Shown: positions 26,885 to 35,402, numbered from the stretch's first letter. The stretch: 64,000 bases of DNA from UBA4416 sp964543545 (GCA_964543545.1 CAZIYT010000005.1:473511-537510); one strand, 5' to 3'. Numbers and translations: made by a program. The notes: generated from the sequence alone by a model not told the origin.

Positions 26885-28105
26885 TTAATTAAATTGGTAA
26901 TTAAGATAAAAAGAGCCCTGCTCATCCGGCGGGAGTTTTCCTGTATTGTAGAAATCACCGGATTCTATATCCAGGGACACGTCCGACTGTACCCAATCTG
27001 CCAGCTCACCATTAATTGTCAGGAAAAGGATCAGTGAGTACAAGCCTTTTTTTAGCGGCAGATTCTGAATCTTCACGTCGATATATTCTTTGGCTGAAAT
27101 ATTCAGTCCAAGCTCCTGGCCTGACACTTCATTGCTCAGGTAGCAGATCCGTGTCCCAAGTACATCATCAATGCCTATGGAAAGTACGGCATTCTGCAAA
27201 CTGCTTTTATGCCCGCTTTGGTAGTACAAGCGCAGGATAAAATCCTGACCCGACATTACGGTGCTGATACTTTGCGCGTTTACATTTAAAATATCATAAC
27301 GTGAGAAGCGGAGAAGACCATTTCCTATCCGGTCCTTAGCCTTAAGTATTCTTGAATCAGCATGCTCTTTTACACCGGCAAAATAGTTATGCAGGATCTT
27401 GTCGGTATCACCGATGGAATTAATCCTGCCTTTTTCGAGGAACACGCTTTTTTTGCAGAGCGACTGCACCGCCTGCATATTATGGCTCACAAACAAAATG
27501 GTGCGTCCGCTCCTGCTCACATCGCTCATTTTGCCCATGCATTTTTTCTGGAATTCGGCGTCGCCTACGGCGAGCACTTCATCGATGATGAGGACTTCGT
27601 TTTCGAGAAAAGCTGCCACGGCAAAGGCCAGGCGCAGTTGCATACCGCTGCTGTAATGTTTCAGGGGCGTATCGATGAAGGTGTCTACACCGGCAAAATC
27701 CACGATGGCGTCGAAGTTTTTCAGGATCTCGGCTTTGCGCATGCCGAGGATGGAGCCGTTCATGAATACATTTTCGCGGCCGCTGAGCTCCGGATGAAAA
27801 CCGGTACCTACTTCGAGCAGGCTGGCAATGCGACCGCGACCAATAATCCGGCCACTGGTGGGCGGCGTGATCTTCGATAAAATTTTCAGCAGGGTAGATT
27901 TGCCTGCTCCGTTCTTGCCGATAATGCCAACCGTATCGCCGGGCATCACATCAAAGCTCACATCGTTCAGCGCCCAGAAGGCTTCCTTACTGCCCCTGCT
28001 TTTGAATATATTGGCGAGGGAGTCGCGTAAGCTCAGATAGGGTTGCTGCTCATGATTGATCATGAACTTCTTACTGACATGTTGTATTTCTAAAATTGGC
28101 TTCAA
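26885..28105 (-). CDS. wzt: Polysaccharide ABC exporter ATPase Wzt-like, with C-terminal glycan-binding domain
   Basis: ATPase of an ABC-2 polysaccharide/O-antigen exporter. Residues 1-245 form the ATPase: Walker A GKNGAGKST (63-71), EVGTGFHPELSGRENVF, signature YSSGM (151-155) and Walker B LIIDE (172-176). Residues about 255-406 form an extra beta domain, like Wzt C-terminal domains that recognise the finished non-reducing end of the polymer. The upstream gene is the permease wzm; together they define an ABC-dependent export route. Confidence 0.93.
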   Translation of the reverse strand: MKPILEIQHVSKKFMINHEQQPYLSLRDSLANIFKSRGSKEAFWALNDVSFDVMPGDTVGIIGKNGAGKSTLLKILSKITPPTSGRIIGRGRIASLLEVGTGFHPELSGRENVFMNGSILGMRKAEILKNFDAIVDFAGVDTFIDTPLKHYSSGMQLRLAFAVAAFLENEVLIIDEVLAVGDAEFQKKCMGKMSDVSRSGRTILFVSHNMQAVQSLCKKSVFLEKGRINSIGDTDKILHNYFAGVKEHADSRILKAKDRIGNGLLRFSRYDILNVNAQSISTVMSGQDFILRLYYQSGHKSSLQNAVLSIGIDDVLGTRICYLSNEVSGQELGLNISAKEYIDVKIQNLPLKKGLYSLILFLTINGELADWVQSDVSLDIESGDFYNTGKLPPDEQGSFYLNYQFN

Positions 28106-28111
28106 GGGGAA

Positions 28112-28930
28112 TCAGGCCAGATCTGCAAAATAGCGTTCTGTTTTTCTAAAATAAACAACTCCGGTGATGAATAAAAGCAGGGAAACGGCAGAACTGAGCA
28201 AAACCGTTTCCATATTGATTGAGTAACCGCTGAACAAGCCACGCAGCAGCTCCAGAGCGCCCGATATGGGATTGAGCTTCAGGGCGAGCTGAATGGCGGG
28301 AGAGGAAGAAATCTGGGGAGAATACAATACCGGCGATACGAACAGCAAGCCCTGCATGAGGAAAGGAATGACGTAACGCACATCCCTGTATTTCACATTC
28401 ATGGCCGAGAGCAAAAGGCCGCAGCCCATCGCCGAAAGGCAGGTAATGAAAACGCTGAGGGGTAATAATAAAATAGCCGGCACATTAATCTCGACATGAT
28501 ACACAATGAGCACAATGATGAATACCGCAAAGGCAATGACAAAATCCACCAGGGCGCCGAGGATGGCAGAAATGGGAATGATCAACCGCGGAAAATAGAT
28601 CTTCTTGATGATATTGGCATTATTGACCATGCTATTGGCGGCGTTGCTCATGCCTCCGCTGAAAATGCCCCACAGCAGCATACCGCTCATGGCAAATACG
28701 GGATAAGGAATGCTCAGGTTGGTTTTCTGTGAAATGGAATCTCCTAAAAAAACGGTAAAGACGACGGTCATGAATAAAGGCTGCAGGATGGCCCATAAAA
28801 ACCCCAGAACGGTTTGCTTATACTTCACTTTGACATCGCGCCAGGTAAAAAAGTAAAATAGCTCACGGTATTCCCATAATTCTTTTAACCCTAAACTAAA
28901 TTTACGCTGCGGTTTTATTTCAAACTCCAT
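28112..28930 (-). CDS. wzm: Polysaccharide ABC exporter permease Wzm-like
   Basis: A 272-residue ABC-2 permease. It has the N-terminal amphipathic region LKELWEYRELFYFFTWRDVKVKYKQT before the first span (family hallmark), six hydrophobic segments by inspection and a terminal YFRKTERYFADLA. First gene of the minus-strand glycan operon; it starts 21 nt from the divergent rdgB, so the shared intergenic region must hold the operon promoter or the promoter lies inside rdgB. Confidence 0.93.
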   Translation of the reverse strand: MEFEIKPQRKFSLGLKELWEYRELFYFFTWRDVKVKYKQTVLGFLWAILQPLFMTVVFTVFLGDSISQKTNLSIPYPVFAMSGMLLWGIFSGGMSNAANSMVNNANIIKKIYFPRLIIPISAILGALVDFVIAFAVFIIVLIVYHVEINVPAILLLPLSVFITCLSAMGCGLLLSAMNVKYRDVRYVIPFLMQGLLFVSPVLYSPQISSSPAIQLALKLNPISGALELLRGLFSGYSINMETVLLSSAVSLLLFITGVVYFRKTERYFADLA

Positions 28931-28935
28931 ATCCT

Positions 28936-28943
28936 TACCTTTG
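28936..28943 (+). promoter_or_regulatory. Bacteroidota -7 element upstream of rdgB
   Basis: TACCTTTG matches the phylum consensus TAnnTTTG exactly and ends 8 nt before the rdgB ATG. If used, transcription would start at or next to the start codon, giving a leaderless or nearly leaderless mRNA. A clear -33 TTTG is not seen; TTTTATTT lies in the right area. Confidence 0.5.
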
Positions 28944-28951
28944 CGAAACGT

Positions 28952-29530
28952 ATGAAGATTCTATTCGCAACACATAACAAAAATAAGATAAAAGAGGTAA
29001 ATAGCCTAATGCCACAGGCTATTAATTTGTTAAGTCTCTATGACATCCATTTCACCGAAGAGATCGCTGAAACGGCCGCCACCATTGAGGGAAACGCGTT
29101 ATTGAAAGCAAAAACCATTGCCCAAAAATTCGACACCAACTGCTTTGCCGATGATAGCGGCTTGCTGGTGGATGCGCTGGACGGCGCGCCGGGCGTGTAT
29201 TCGGCGAGGTATGCCGGTGAACAAAAGAACGACCGCGACAACATCGACAAACTGCTCTTTGAGCTGAAGGATCATGAAAACCGTAAGGCACACTTCAAAA
29301 CCGTGATGGCCCTGGTGCTGGACGGAAAGGAATATGTGTTTGAAGGCATTGTGAATGGTGCGATCACCAGGGACTTGCGCGGCAGCAATGGCTTCGGCTA
29401 CGACCCGGTGTTTATGCCCGATGGCTTTTCCAAAACCTTTGCGGAGATGAGCCTGGAAGAAAAGAACAGTATTTCGCACCGCAAAATTGCTTTAAAAAAA
29501 TTGCTGGATTTTTTGGGGACGGTGAAATAA
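28952..29530 (+). CDS. rdgB: XTP/dITP diphosphatase (RdgB/HAM1)
   Basis: Removes non-canonical purine nucleotides (dITP, XTP) from the pool. The 192 residues show MKILFATHNKNKIKEV at the N terminus, FADDSGLLVDALDGAPGVYSARYAG with the catalytic acidic residues, GSNGFGYDPVFMPDGFSKTFAEM and SHRKIALKKL, which is the full HAM1 pattern. Single gene, divergent from wzm, followed by a repeat-rich intergenic region. Confidence 0.95.
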   Translation: MKILFATHNKNKIKEVNSLMPQAINLLSLYDIHFTEEIAETAATIEGNALLKAKTIAQKFDTNCFADDSGLLVDALDGAPGVYSARYAGEQKNDRDNIDKLLFELKDHENRKAHFKTVMALVLDGKEYVFEGIVNGAITRDLRGSNGFGYDPVFMPDGFSKTFAEMSLEEKNSISHRKIALKKLLDFLGTVK

Positions 29531-29548
29531 TATACAAATGAATACAAA

Positions 29549-29753
29549 CGTTCGACCCTTCCAGGGTCGTCTGTTCTGATGGTACTTGTTTTTCTATTAA
29601 CATTTGGCTCCTGCGGAGCTACAGAACAAGAATAGTTTGCAAAAATTTGGCTTACCTGAAGCCTCAGACCGTATCTCAACAAACCTGAAGGGCTTGAATA
29701 TTTATAACGAAATGATTGAAGCAGAGATACGACCCTGAAGGGGTCGAATGTCA
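29549..29753. repeat. MITE/REP-like element of four small hairpins
   Basis: About 205 bp after rdgB holds a series of small palindromes: CGACCCTTCCAGGGTCG (29554-29570), GGCTCCTGCGGAGC (29606-29619), AACCTGAAGGGCTT (about 29682-29695) and CGACCCTGAAGGGGTCG (29730-29746). The outer two are imperfect inverted copies (TTCGACCC...GGGTCG) and bound the element. It has no coding potential. Such CCTGAAGGG-type repeats are scattered in many Bacteroidota genomes; that attribution is from general knowledge. Confidence 0.7.
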
Positions 29754-29774
29754 TGGCGTCTGGATATACCCGTT

Positions 29775-29860
29775 TTGAGTGAGATCCTGAACTTGTTTCA
29801 GGATCTCACTCAACTACTGTAAACCAAAAATTAGAACAGATGCTGAATCAAGTTCAGCAT
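29775..29860. repeat. Two palindromes between rdgB and the rlmL-like gene
   Basis: A perfect 17-bp stem (29775-29791 with 29797-29813, 5-nt loop) is centred on GATCCTGAA/TTCAGGATC. A second palindrome, ATGCTGAATCAAGTTCAGCAT (29840-29860, 8-bp stem, 5-nt loop), carries the same CTGAA-CTTG theme in the opposite orientation. They lie between convergent genes and could stop transcription from either side, although neither has a long T-run. Confidence 0.75.
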
Positions 29861-29862
29861 GA

Positions 29863-31050
29863 TTACTCCTCCTCTTTCCCTTGCCTGGAGGCCTTTTTGG
29901 AGCCACTGTACATTTCGTATTTCAGGAGCTTGCATTCCAGGGCACCGTTGAACAGCGTCATTTTTTTGCTGGGATGCAGGCCGATGTGCTTGATGGCTTC
30001 CATGTTGGACGTAATGATACAGGCCGTCCATCCGCCAAAATCTTTTTTAAGCTTATCGCCGATCTGCTTGTAGAACGCATTCGTGTCCTCCATTTTGATC
30101 CGCTCATCATACGGCGGATTCAGCAGGATCGTGCCTTTCGGCTTATCAGGCATCAGGTCGAAGAAAGAGGCCTGCTGGTACTTAATCACATCATCAACCT
30201 TTGCCACAGCGGCATTACGCTTCGCCATTTCCAGGGGAATGCTGTCGATGTCACTCGAATAAATAGAAGGCAGGTCTTCCTTAATGCGGTTAATGCTCGA
30301 GGTATAGATCGTGTCCCACAGCTCGGGCTCGTAATCGTGCCATTTCATAAAGCCATAGCTTTCGCGGAAGCATCCCGGCGGAATGTTATTGGCAAACAAA
30401 GCCGCTTCAATACCCAGCGTACCGCTGCCACACATCCCGTCAATCAGCGGCAGATGCGGCTGCCAGCCGGAGAGCAATACCATGCCTGCCGCCAGCACTT
30501 CTTTCATAGGAGCAGAATCGATGTCGATGCGATAGCCCCGTTTGAATAAGGAATCGCCGCTGCTATCGAGGCTCACATTCACATAATCCTTAAAAATATG
30601 CACGTAGATGCGGAGCACCGGGTTATCAAGGTCCACATTCGGACGCACGTCAACCCTCTCTACAAAGCGGTCGCAGATGGCATCTTTCGATTTCTGAGAC
30701 ACGTACAAGGTGTGTGTGAAGATCTCCGAGTTCAGCGTAGCGTTGATCGCAATGGTATCATCCGCATCAATGAATTTTTCCCACTCGTACTCTTTCATTT
30801 TGGCGTAGAACTCATGCTCGTTGGCAGCCCTGAAAGAGTAGATGGGAACAAGAATTTTCAGCGCCGTGCGCAGGCAGAGGTTGGCCTTATACATAAAGCC
30901 TTTGTCACCTGTAAAAGATACGCCCCGTTTGAAGGGCTCAATGTCCCTGGCGCCTAATCTCAGTAATTCGCTTGCCAGCGTATCTTCCAGCCCATGCAGG
31001 GTGGTGGCTTTCATTTCGAAATCGAACTCAGTATTTGGTTTTTGTTTCAA
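29863..31050 (-). CDS. THUMP-domain class I RNA methyltransferase (RlmL/YpsC family)
   Basis: A 395-residue N2-guanine-type 23S rRNA methyltransferase homologue. The N-terminal ferredoxin-like/THUMP region (residues about 10-165) contains KRGVSFTGDKGFMYKANLCLRTA and KRGYRIDIDSAPMKEVLAAGM. The SAM domain has DGMCGSGTLGIEAALFA (motif I), YSSDIDSIPLEMAKRNA and the catalytic NPPYDERI. It lacks the second RlmK-type domain of E. coli RlmKL. Confidence 0.92.
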   Translation of the reverse strand: MKQKPNTEFDFEMKATTLHGLEDTLASELLRLGARDIEPFKRGVSFTGDKGFMYKANLCLRTALKILVPIYSFRAANEHEFYAKMKEYEWEKFIDADDTIAINATLNSEIFTHTLYVSQKSKDAICDRFVERVDVRPNVDLDNPVLRIYVHIFKDYVNVSLDSSGDSLFKRGYRIDIDSAPMKEVLAAGMVLLSGWQPHLPLIDGMCGSGTLGIEAALFANNIPPGCFRESYGFMKWHDYEPELWDTIYTSSINRIKEDLPSIYSSDIDSIPLEMAKRNAAVAKVDDVIKYQQASFFDLMPDKPKGTILLNPPYDERIKMEDTNAFYKQIGDKLKKDFGGWTACIITSNMEAIKHIGLHPSKKMTLFNGALECKLLKYEMYSGSKKASRQGKEEE

Positions 31051-31099
31051 GGGAATGTGAATTATGTAATCGTTAAAACAGGGAATGGTAAAGGCCCGG

Positions 31100-31864
31100 C
31101 TATTTAGCTGCCTTCACCGCATTATAGACTTCCTTCATAAAGCCGGAAGCAAAGACGAAATCCAGTAATTCCGGATTGGTCGTTTTCAGGATCTCTTTGC
31201 CGTTGCCCGTCCACCAAGGCTTTCCTTTGTAAATGTATAAGACGTTCTCCCCGATCTCCACCACCGAGTTCATATCGTGGGTGATGACGATCGTGGTAAT
31301 GTCAAACTCATGGGTGAGGCTCTGAATCAGGTTATCAATCACAATAGAGGTTTTAGGATCGAGGCCCGAATTGGGCTCGTCGCAAAACAGGTACTGCGGC
31401 TGGTTGGCAATAGCCCTGGCCAGGGCCGCGCGCTTTTTCATCCCTCCGGAAAGCTCCCCGGGATAGAGTTTATTTTTTCCGGTGAGCTGTACTTTCTCGA
31501 GGCAAAAATTGACCCGCTCCATTTTTTCCTCCGGCGACATTTCGGTAAACATGTCCAGCGGAAAGCGAACGTTCTCTTCCAGTGTCTGGGAGTCGAACAG
31601 GGCGCCACCCTGGAACAGCATGCCTATTTTTTTACGGACTTCCTGCTTGTCTTTCACGCCAAGTGTCGGGAAGTTCTGCCCGTCATACAGGATCTCGCCT
31701 TTATCAATTTCGTGCAGGCCCACCATCAGCTTCATGATCGTGGTTTTCCCGCTGCCGCTTTCCCCGATGATCAGGTTGGTTTTCCCCTGCTCGAACACAA
31801 AGGACACATCATCCACCACGAGGCGTTCGCCAAAGCTTTTCGATATGTTTTTAATCTCGATCAT
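31100..31864 (-). CDS. Mla-type ABC transporter ATPase (MlaF-like)
   Basis: ATPase of the phospholipid transport system that keeps outer-membrane asymmetry. The 254 residues include Walker A GESGSGKTT (34-42), the Q-loop MLFQGGALFDSQTLEENVRFPLD typical of MlaF, the signature ELSGGMKKRAALARAI, Walker B YLFCDEPNSGLDP and VITHDM. It overlaps the permease gene mlaE by 4 nt. The matching MCE protein gene lies about 8 kb away (40067-41068). Confidence 0.93.
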   Translation of the reverse strand: MIEIKNISKSFGERLVVDDVSFVFEQGKTNLIIGESGSGKTTIMKLMVGLHEIDKGEILYDGQNFPTLGVKDKQEVRKKIGMLFQGGALFDSQTLEENVRFPLDMFTEMSPEEKMERVNFCLEKVQLTGKNKLYPGELSGGMKKRAALARAIANQPQYLFCDEPNSGLDPKTSIVIDNLIQSLTHEFDITTIVITHDMNSVVEIGENVLYIYKGKPWWTGNGKEILKTTNPELLDFVFASGFMKEVYNAVKAAK

Positions 31865-32601
31865 GTGAGGAATAACTGGGTGAGCAGGAAGTTAAAGATC
31901 AGGATCAAAATGCTGCTGTATACGACGGCCGCGGTGCTGCTTTTACCTACTTCCAAAGCGCCGCCGTGTGTGTAGTAGCCGAAATACGCAGAAATAGAAG
32001 TAATCAGGAAGGCGAAGGTCACCACTTTGGTAAAGGAGTAATAGAGTTTCCAGGGCTCGAAGAAGGCCTGGATGCCGTAAATGTATTCGTAGGAGGTACA
32101 GGCATGAGTAGCCACACCCATCACATAACCACCGAAGATCCCGAGGAACATACTGATGGCAATGAGGAAAGGCAGGATGAGCACGCCGCCCAGGATTTTA
32201 GGAAGGATCAGGTAACCGGCCGAATTGATGCCCATGATCTCGAGGGCGTCGATCTGCTCGGTGATACGCATGGAGCCGATTTCGGAAGCAATGTTGGAGC
32301 CCATTTTACCTGCCAGGATGAGGCAGACGATGGTCGGACAAAACTCGAGCAGCATGGATTCGCGCACAGTAAAGCCTACAGCATACAATGGCACCAGCGG
32401 GCTCGTGAAGCCAAAGGCGGACTGGATGGTAATAACGCCTCCCATGAAAAAGGAAATGATGGCGATGATGGGCAGGGAACTGATGCCGATGTTATCGATC
32501 TCGTGAACGATTTGTTTCATGTACACCGACATCTTCTCGGGCTTACTAAACACACGTTTAATAAGGATGAAATAACGGCCTAAATGAAAAAATAAATTCA
32601 T
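31861..32601 (-). CDS. Mla-type ABC transporter permease (MlaE-like)
   Basis: A 246-residue MlaE/YrbE-type permease: GVITIQSAFGFTS, FTVRESMLLEFCPTIVCLILAGKMGSNIASEIGSMRITEQIDALEIMGIN (the conserved family core), then further spans and a C-terminal GKSSTAAVVYSSILILIFNFLLTQLF. First gene of the mlaE-mlaF pair; the start is preceded by a short intergenic region with no obvious consensus promoter. Confidence 0.94.
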   Translation of the reverse strand: MNLFFHLGRYFILIKRVFSKPEKMSVYMKQIVHEIDNIGISSLPIIAIISFFMGGVITIQSAFGFTSPLVPLYAVGFTVRESMLLEFCPTIVCLILAGKMGSNIASEIGSMRITEQIDALEIMGINSAGYLILPKILGGVLILPFLIAISMFLGIFGGYVMGVATHACTSYEYIYGIQAFFEPWKLYYSFTKVVTFAFLITSISAYFGYYTHGGALEVGKSSTAAVVYSSILILIFNFLLTQLFLT

Positions 32602-32730
32602 ACGAAAATGAATGGCTAATATACGACTAAGTGTTTAATTACGGAGAAATAAATTGTGGAAATTGAAAGATGTACTGCCTGACATTGTAGGAACAAATTT
32701 CAAGTTATCTGTAAATGAATGGTGTAACAT

Positions 32731-32867
32731 TGCGCCAGGGATGGAGCCATTTGTCTGAGCTCCTTTATTTGTCCCGCAGGGCAAACAAAGAGCGAGTGGC
32801 GACAGCTCGCCCGGGCGCCCAAAAATAATGGCAGACACTAACAATCATGCCCCTGCGTAAGGGCATG
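32731..32867 (-). repeat. GGGCGCCC-type intergenic repeat (copy B) plus hairpin
   Basis: Read on the minus strand, the segment begins TTTTTGGGCGCCCGGGCGAG and ends ATCCCTGGCGCA, the same two end motifs found in the plus-strand copy at 42503-42615. Next to it, CATGCCC-CTGCGTAA-GGGCATG (32846-32867) forms a 7-bp hairpin. The 300-bp interval 32602-32901 contains no gene; apart from this repeat I see nothing recognisable there. Confidence 0.6.
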
Positions 32868-32901
32868 ACTCTAAATCGTAGATACTTAAACTAAGGAAAT
32901 T

Positions 32902-33729
32902 TTAAAAGCCTGTTCCGAAGTGGGTCATGCTTTCTTTTTTCTCCGGGTTGATGGTCATCACCGGCAGGTTGCTGATATCAACTACCTTTTGCGCCTCAGT
33001 ACCGCTGAAAAACTCCTTGATGCTCAGGGTCGGCTTATTCATGATGATGATGAGATCCGCTTCGATTTTGTTGGCATATTCCACCACGGTTTCAGCCACG
33101 TTATCGCTGGCCAGGGATTTATTGGAGCAGGAAATGCCTTTTCCTTTGATGTATTGTTTTACCTGGTGCGAGTAGGCCAGCAACTGGTTCTCGTAGGCAT
33201 TGTCGGAAAGGCTGAACACACCTAAAATACGGATGGAAGCGCCGAAGTAGTGGGCAAATTGTACGGCCACATCCACTTTCTCACGCGATTCCCTCGAAAG
33301 GTCGAGGGGCAATAAGATATTTTCGCAGCCGTCCCTGTGCTCTTTTCCACGGATGGAGATCACCGGACATTTGCATTCGCGGATCATTTTGGAAGCGCTG
33401 GCACCCACAATGTTCTTGGAGCTCATGTGGCTCTCGAGGCCTACAATCACGATGGCCGGTTTTATTTCTTCGGCAATCCGGGGTACTTCGGTGTATATAT
33501 TACCTTTCACATTCATGAATTCGGTAGGCACACCACTTTCCTGCTGGGTTTGCTTGCAGAGGTCTTTCAGGTCCTCATAACGCTCCTCCCCTACTTTATC
33601 ATAGGTATGCAGCAGGATGATCTTGGAATGGGTATATTTTGCCAGGTTATAAGCTTGCTTGATCGCTAAAAGGGATTGTTCTGTAAAATCAATAGGAATT
33701 AATAGGGTGCTGCGTTCTTGTAATTTCAT
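32902..33729 (-). CDS. Universal stress protein, tandem UspA domains
   Basis: A 275-residue cytoplasmic protein made of two Usp domains: residues about 1-145 (TLLIPIDFTEQSLLAIKQAYNLAKYTHSKIILLHTYD; IVIVGLESHMSSKNIVGASASKMIRECKCPVISI) and 150-262 (NILLPLDLSRESREKVDVAVQFAHYFGASIRILGVF; DLIIIMNKPTLSIKEFFSGTEAQKVVDISNLPVMTI). The ATP-binding GxxGxxxxG pattern is only loosely kept. Monocistronic. Confidence 0.92.
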   Translation of the reverse strand: MKLQERSTLLIPIDFTEQSLLAIKQAYNLAKYTHSKIILLHTYDKVGEERYEDLKDLCKQTQQESGVPTEFMNVKGNIYTEVPRIAEEIKPAIVIVGLESHMSSKNIVGASASKMIRECKCPVISIRGKEHRDGCENILLPLDLSRESREKVDVAVQFAHYFGASIRILGVFSLSDNAYENQLLAYSHQVKQYIKGKGISCSNKSLASDNVAETVVEYANKIEADLIIIMNKPTLSIKEFFSGTEAQKVVDISNLPVMTINPEKKESMTHFGTGF

Positions 33730-33884
33730 AGAGTTTGTTTTAAATACCTGATAACTAATGGGTTCCCTTACCCGGAGCCAAACGAGGATCAGGAAGCAGG
33801 AAACAACTTGTTAATTTTAACATACAAAAATAGTCAAATTAATGATATATAGGCATTTATAAAAATATTTTTTAAAATGGGGAT

Positions 33885-33912
33885 GTTGATTAAATAAAAT
33901 TCCCGATATTTG
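33885..33912 (+). promoter_or_regulatory. Candidate rpsP promoter
   Basis: GTTGATT at 33885-33891 and GATATTTG at 33905-33912 resemble the Bacteroidota -33 TTG and -7 TAnnTTTG elements, with about 16 nt between them. Transcription would start about 20 nt before the rpsP ATG at 33938. The surrounding region is very AT-rich, as at strong ribosomal protein promoters. Confidence 0.45.
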
Positions 33913-33937
33913 CAGCCCAAACTTAAAAAACAAGAAA

Positions 33938-34465
33938 ATGGCAGTAAAGATTAGACTACAAAGACACGGTAAGAAAGACGCAGCGTTTTTCCACGTAGTA
34001 GCAGCGGATGGTCGTGCACCACGAGACGGAGCTTTTATCGAAAAATTAGGTGTTTACAATCCTAACACAAACCCAGCAACGATCGACCTGAATTTTGACT
34101 CTACGTTAAAATGGTTGCAAAACGGTGCTGTTCCTACAGATACCTGCAGGGCAATTTTATCCTACAAAGGTGTTTTAATGAAAAAACACTTATTGGATGG
34201 TGTTAAAAAAGGTGCTTTAACCGAAGCACAGGTTGAAGAGCGTTTTGCTAAATGGTTAGATGGCAAAGCAGGAAAAATCAATTCTAAAAAAGACAATTTA
34301 TCTACCGGCGCTAAAAAAGCGGCTGAAGACAAATTGAAAGCTGAAACAGCAGCGAAAGAAGCGAAAGCTGCTAAAATTGCTGCTAAAAATACGCCTGCGG
34401 CTGAAGAAACAGCTCCTGAGGCTGAAAACACAGCTACTGAAGCATCAGAAAACACAGAAGCATAA
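33938..34465 (+). CDS. rpsP: 30S ribosomal protein S16 with C-terminal extension
   Basis: Small-subunit protein S16: MAVKIRLQRHGKKDAAFFHVVAADGRAPRDGAFIEKLGVYNP is the diagnostic N terminus, followed by LKWLQNGAVPTDT. The core ends near residue 110. Residues about 118-175 form a low-complexity Ala/Lys/Glu-rich tail, making the protein about twice the size of E. coli S16; such extensions are known in Bacteroidota. A strong terminator follows, so it is monocistronic here rather than linked to rimM-trmD. Confidence 0.97.
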   Translation: MAVKIRLQRHGKKDAAFFHVVAADGRAPRDGAFIEKLGVYNPNTNPATIDLNFDSTLKWLQNGAVPTDTCRAILSYKGVLMKKHLLDGVKKGALTEAQVEERFAKWLDGKAGKINSKKDNLSTGAKKAAEDKLKAETAAKEAKAAKIAAKNTPAAEETAPEAENTATEASENTEA

Positions 34466-34489
34466 GTTTAAATTAAATAACGCAGGAAG

Positions 34490-34518
34490 CCCTCACGATA
34501 CATCGTGGGGGTTTTTTG
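34490..34518 (+). terminator. Rho-independent terminator after rpsP
   Basis: CCCTCACGAT pairs with ATCGTGGGGG and is followed by TTTTTTG. It lies 25 nt after the rpsP stop, in the correct orientation. Confidence 0.85.
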
Positions 34519-34605
34519 TTTTTGTTTGTCTTCTCACAGATGATAAATCTGCGACAAGCATGACAAACGTGACAACAGTTACAAACCGCAACAACAAAGT
34601 TCCCT

Positions 34606-35364
34606 TTATGGAGTCTTGAATAAATTTATGGTATAATCAAGCAATGCTTTGTTTCCAAATGCGCCGTGCCCCGGAACCACCACGCTCACCTGAGGATAGG
34701 CCTTCTTCACGTTTTCAACGGTGCCCGACCAGGCTGCCACATTCGCATCCCCCAGGTAGCCCTTACCGGCATTCAGCTCTTTGATTAAGCAGCCTCCAAA
34801 CAGGACGTTCTCGCCTGGGAAATAAACCACGATATTATCCTTTGTATGCCCCTCTCCGAAAAACTTCGCACTAATGATGTCATGGCCTACTTTCAATGTA
34901 AGGGAATCTTTGAAGCCGTTTTTGGGAACAGCCGCATGCTCTTCGGTTGCAAGCTCAATGGTTTTGAAATACGCATACGACGGAATACGGTGTTTATGAA
35001 ACATATTCAGTCCTCCCAGGCAATCGTCGTGAAAATGCGTCGGGATAACGGCGTTTATCTTACACTGAATCGTTTCGTTTATCCATTTGATCAGCTCTTC
35101 CGAGCTTTTATCTTTGGTTGGCGTGTCGAAAACAATGGCTTCATGGCTATTCCTCACCACAAGGCCGTTGCAGGGAACATTCCCGAAATCATCGGTTTGC
35201 TTAAACGAGGTATGCTCAAAAGCATTTTCGCTAATCTGGGTTATTATTAAGTCTTTGGATTTGTAAACCTCTTTGGGCTTGAAAGGTTTCCGGGTCTGAG
35301 AGCTACACGGTAAGGTTCCCAGTGAGATGGCGCTGATCAGGAGCATTTTTAAAATCACGTTCAT
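34606..35364 (-). CDS. Subclass B1 metallo-beta-lactamase
   Basis: A 252-residue exported zinc hydrolase. An N-terminal signal-like stretch (MNVILKMLLISAISLGTLPC) precedes the MBL fold. All six B1 ligands are present: H110, H112 and D114 in HFHDDCLGG; H173 in GEGHTKDNIVVY; C192 in LFGGC; H233 in PGHG. The cysteine ligand marks subclass B1, the group of BlaB, IND and CcrA, so carbapenem hydrolysis is possible but untested. It converges with rpsP. No mobile-element genes are next to it, suggesting a resident chromosomal gene. Confidence 0.92.
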   Translation of the reverse strand: MNVILKMLLISAISLGTLPCSSQTRKPFKPKEVYKSKDLIITQISENAFEHTSFKQTDDFGNVPCNGLVVRNSHEAIVFDTPTKDKSSEELIKWINETIQCKINAVIPTHFHDDCLGGLNMFHKHRIPSYAYFKTIELATEEHAAVPKNGFKDSLTLKVGHDIISAKFFGEGHTKDNIVVYFPGENVLFGGCLIKELNAGKGYLGDANVAAWSGTVENVKKAYPQVSVVVPGHGAFGNKALLDYTINLFKTP

Positions 35365-35402
35365 TTTTGTTTTACTGTTTTTTACAATTTCTAATACCTC
35401 TT

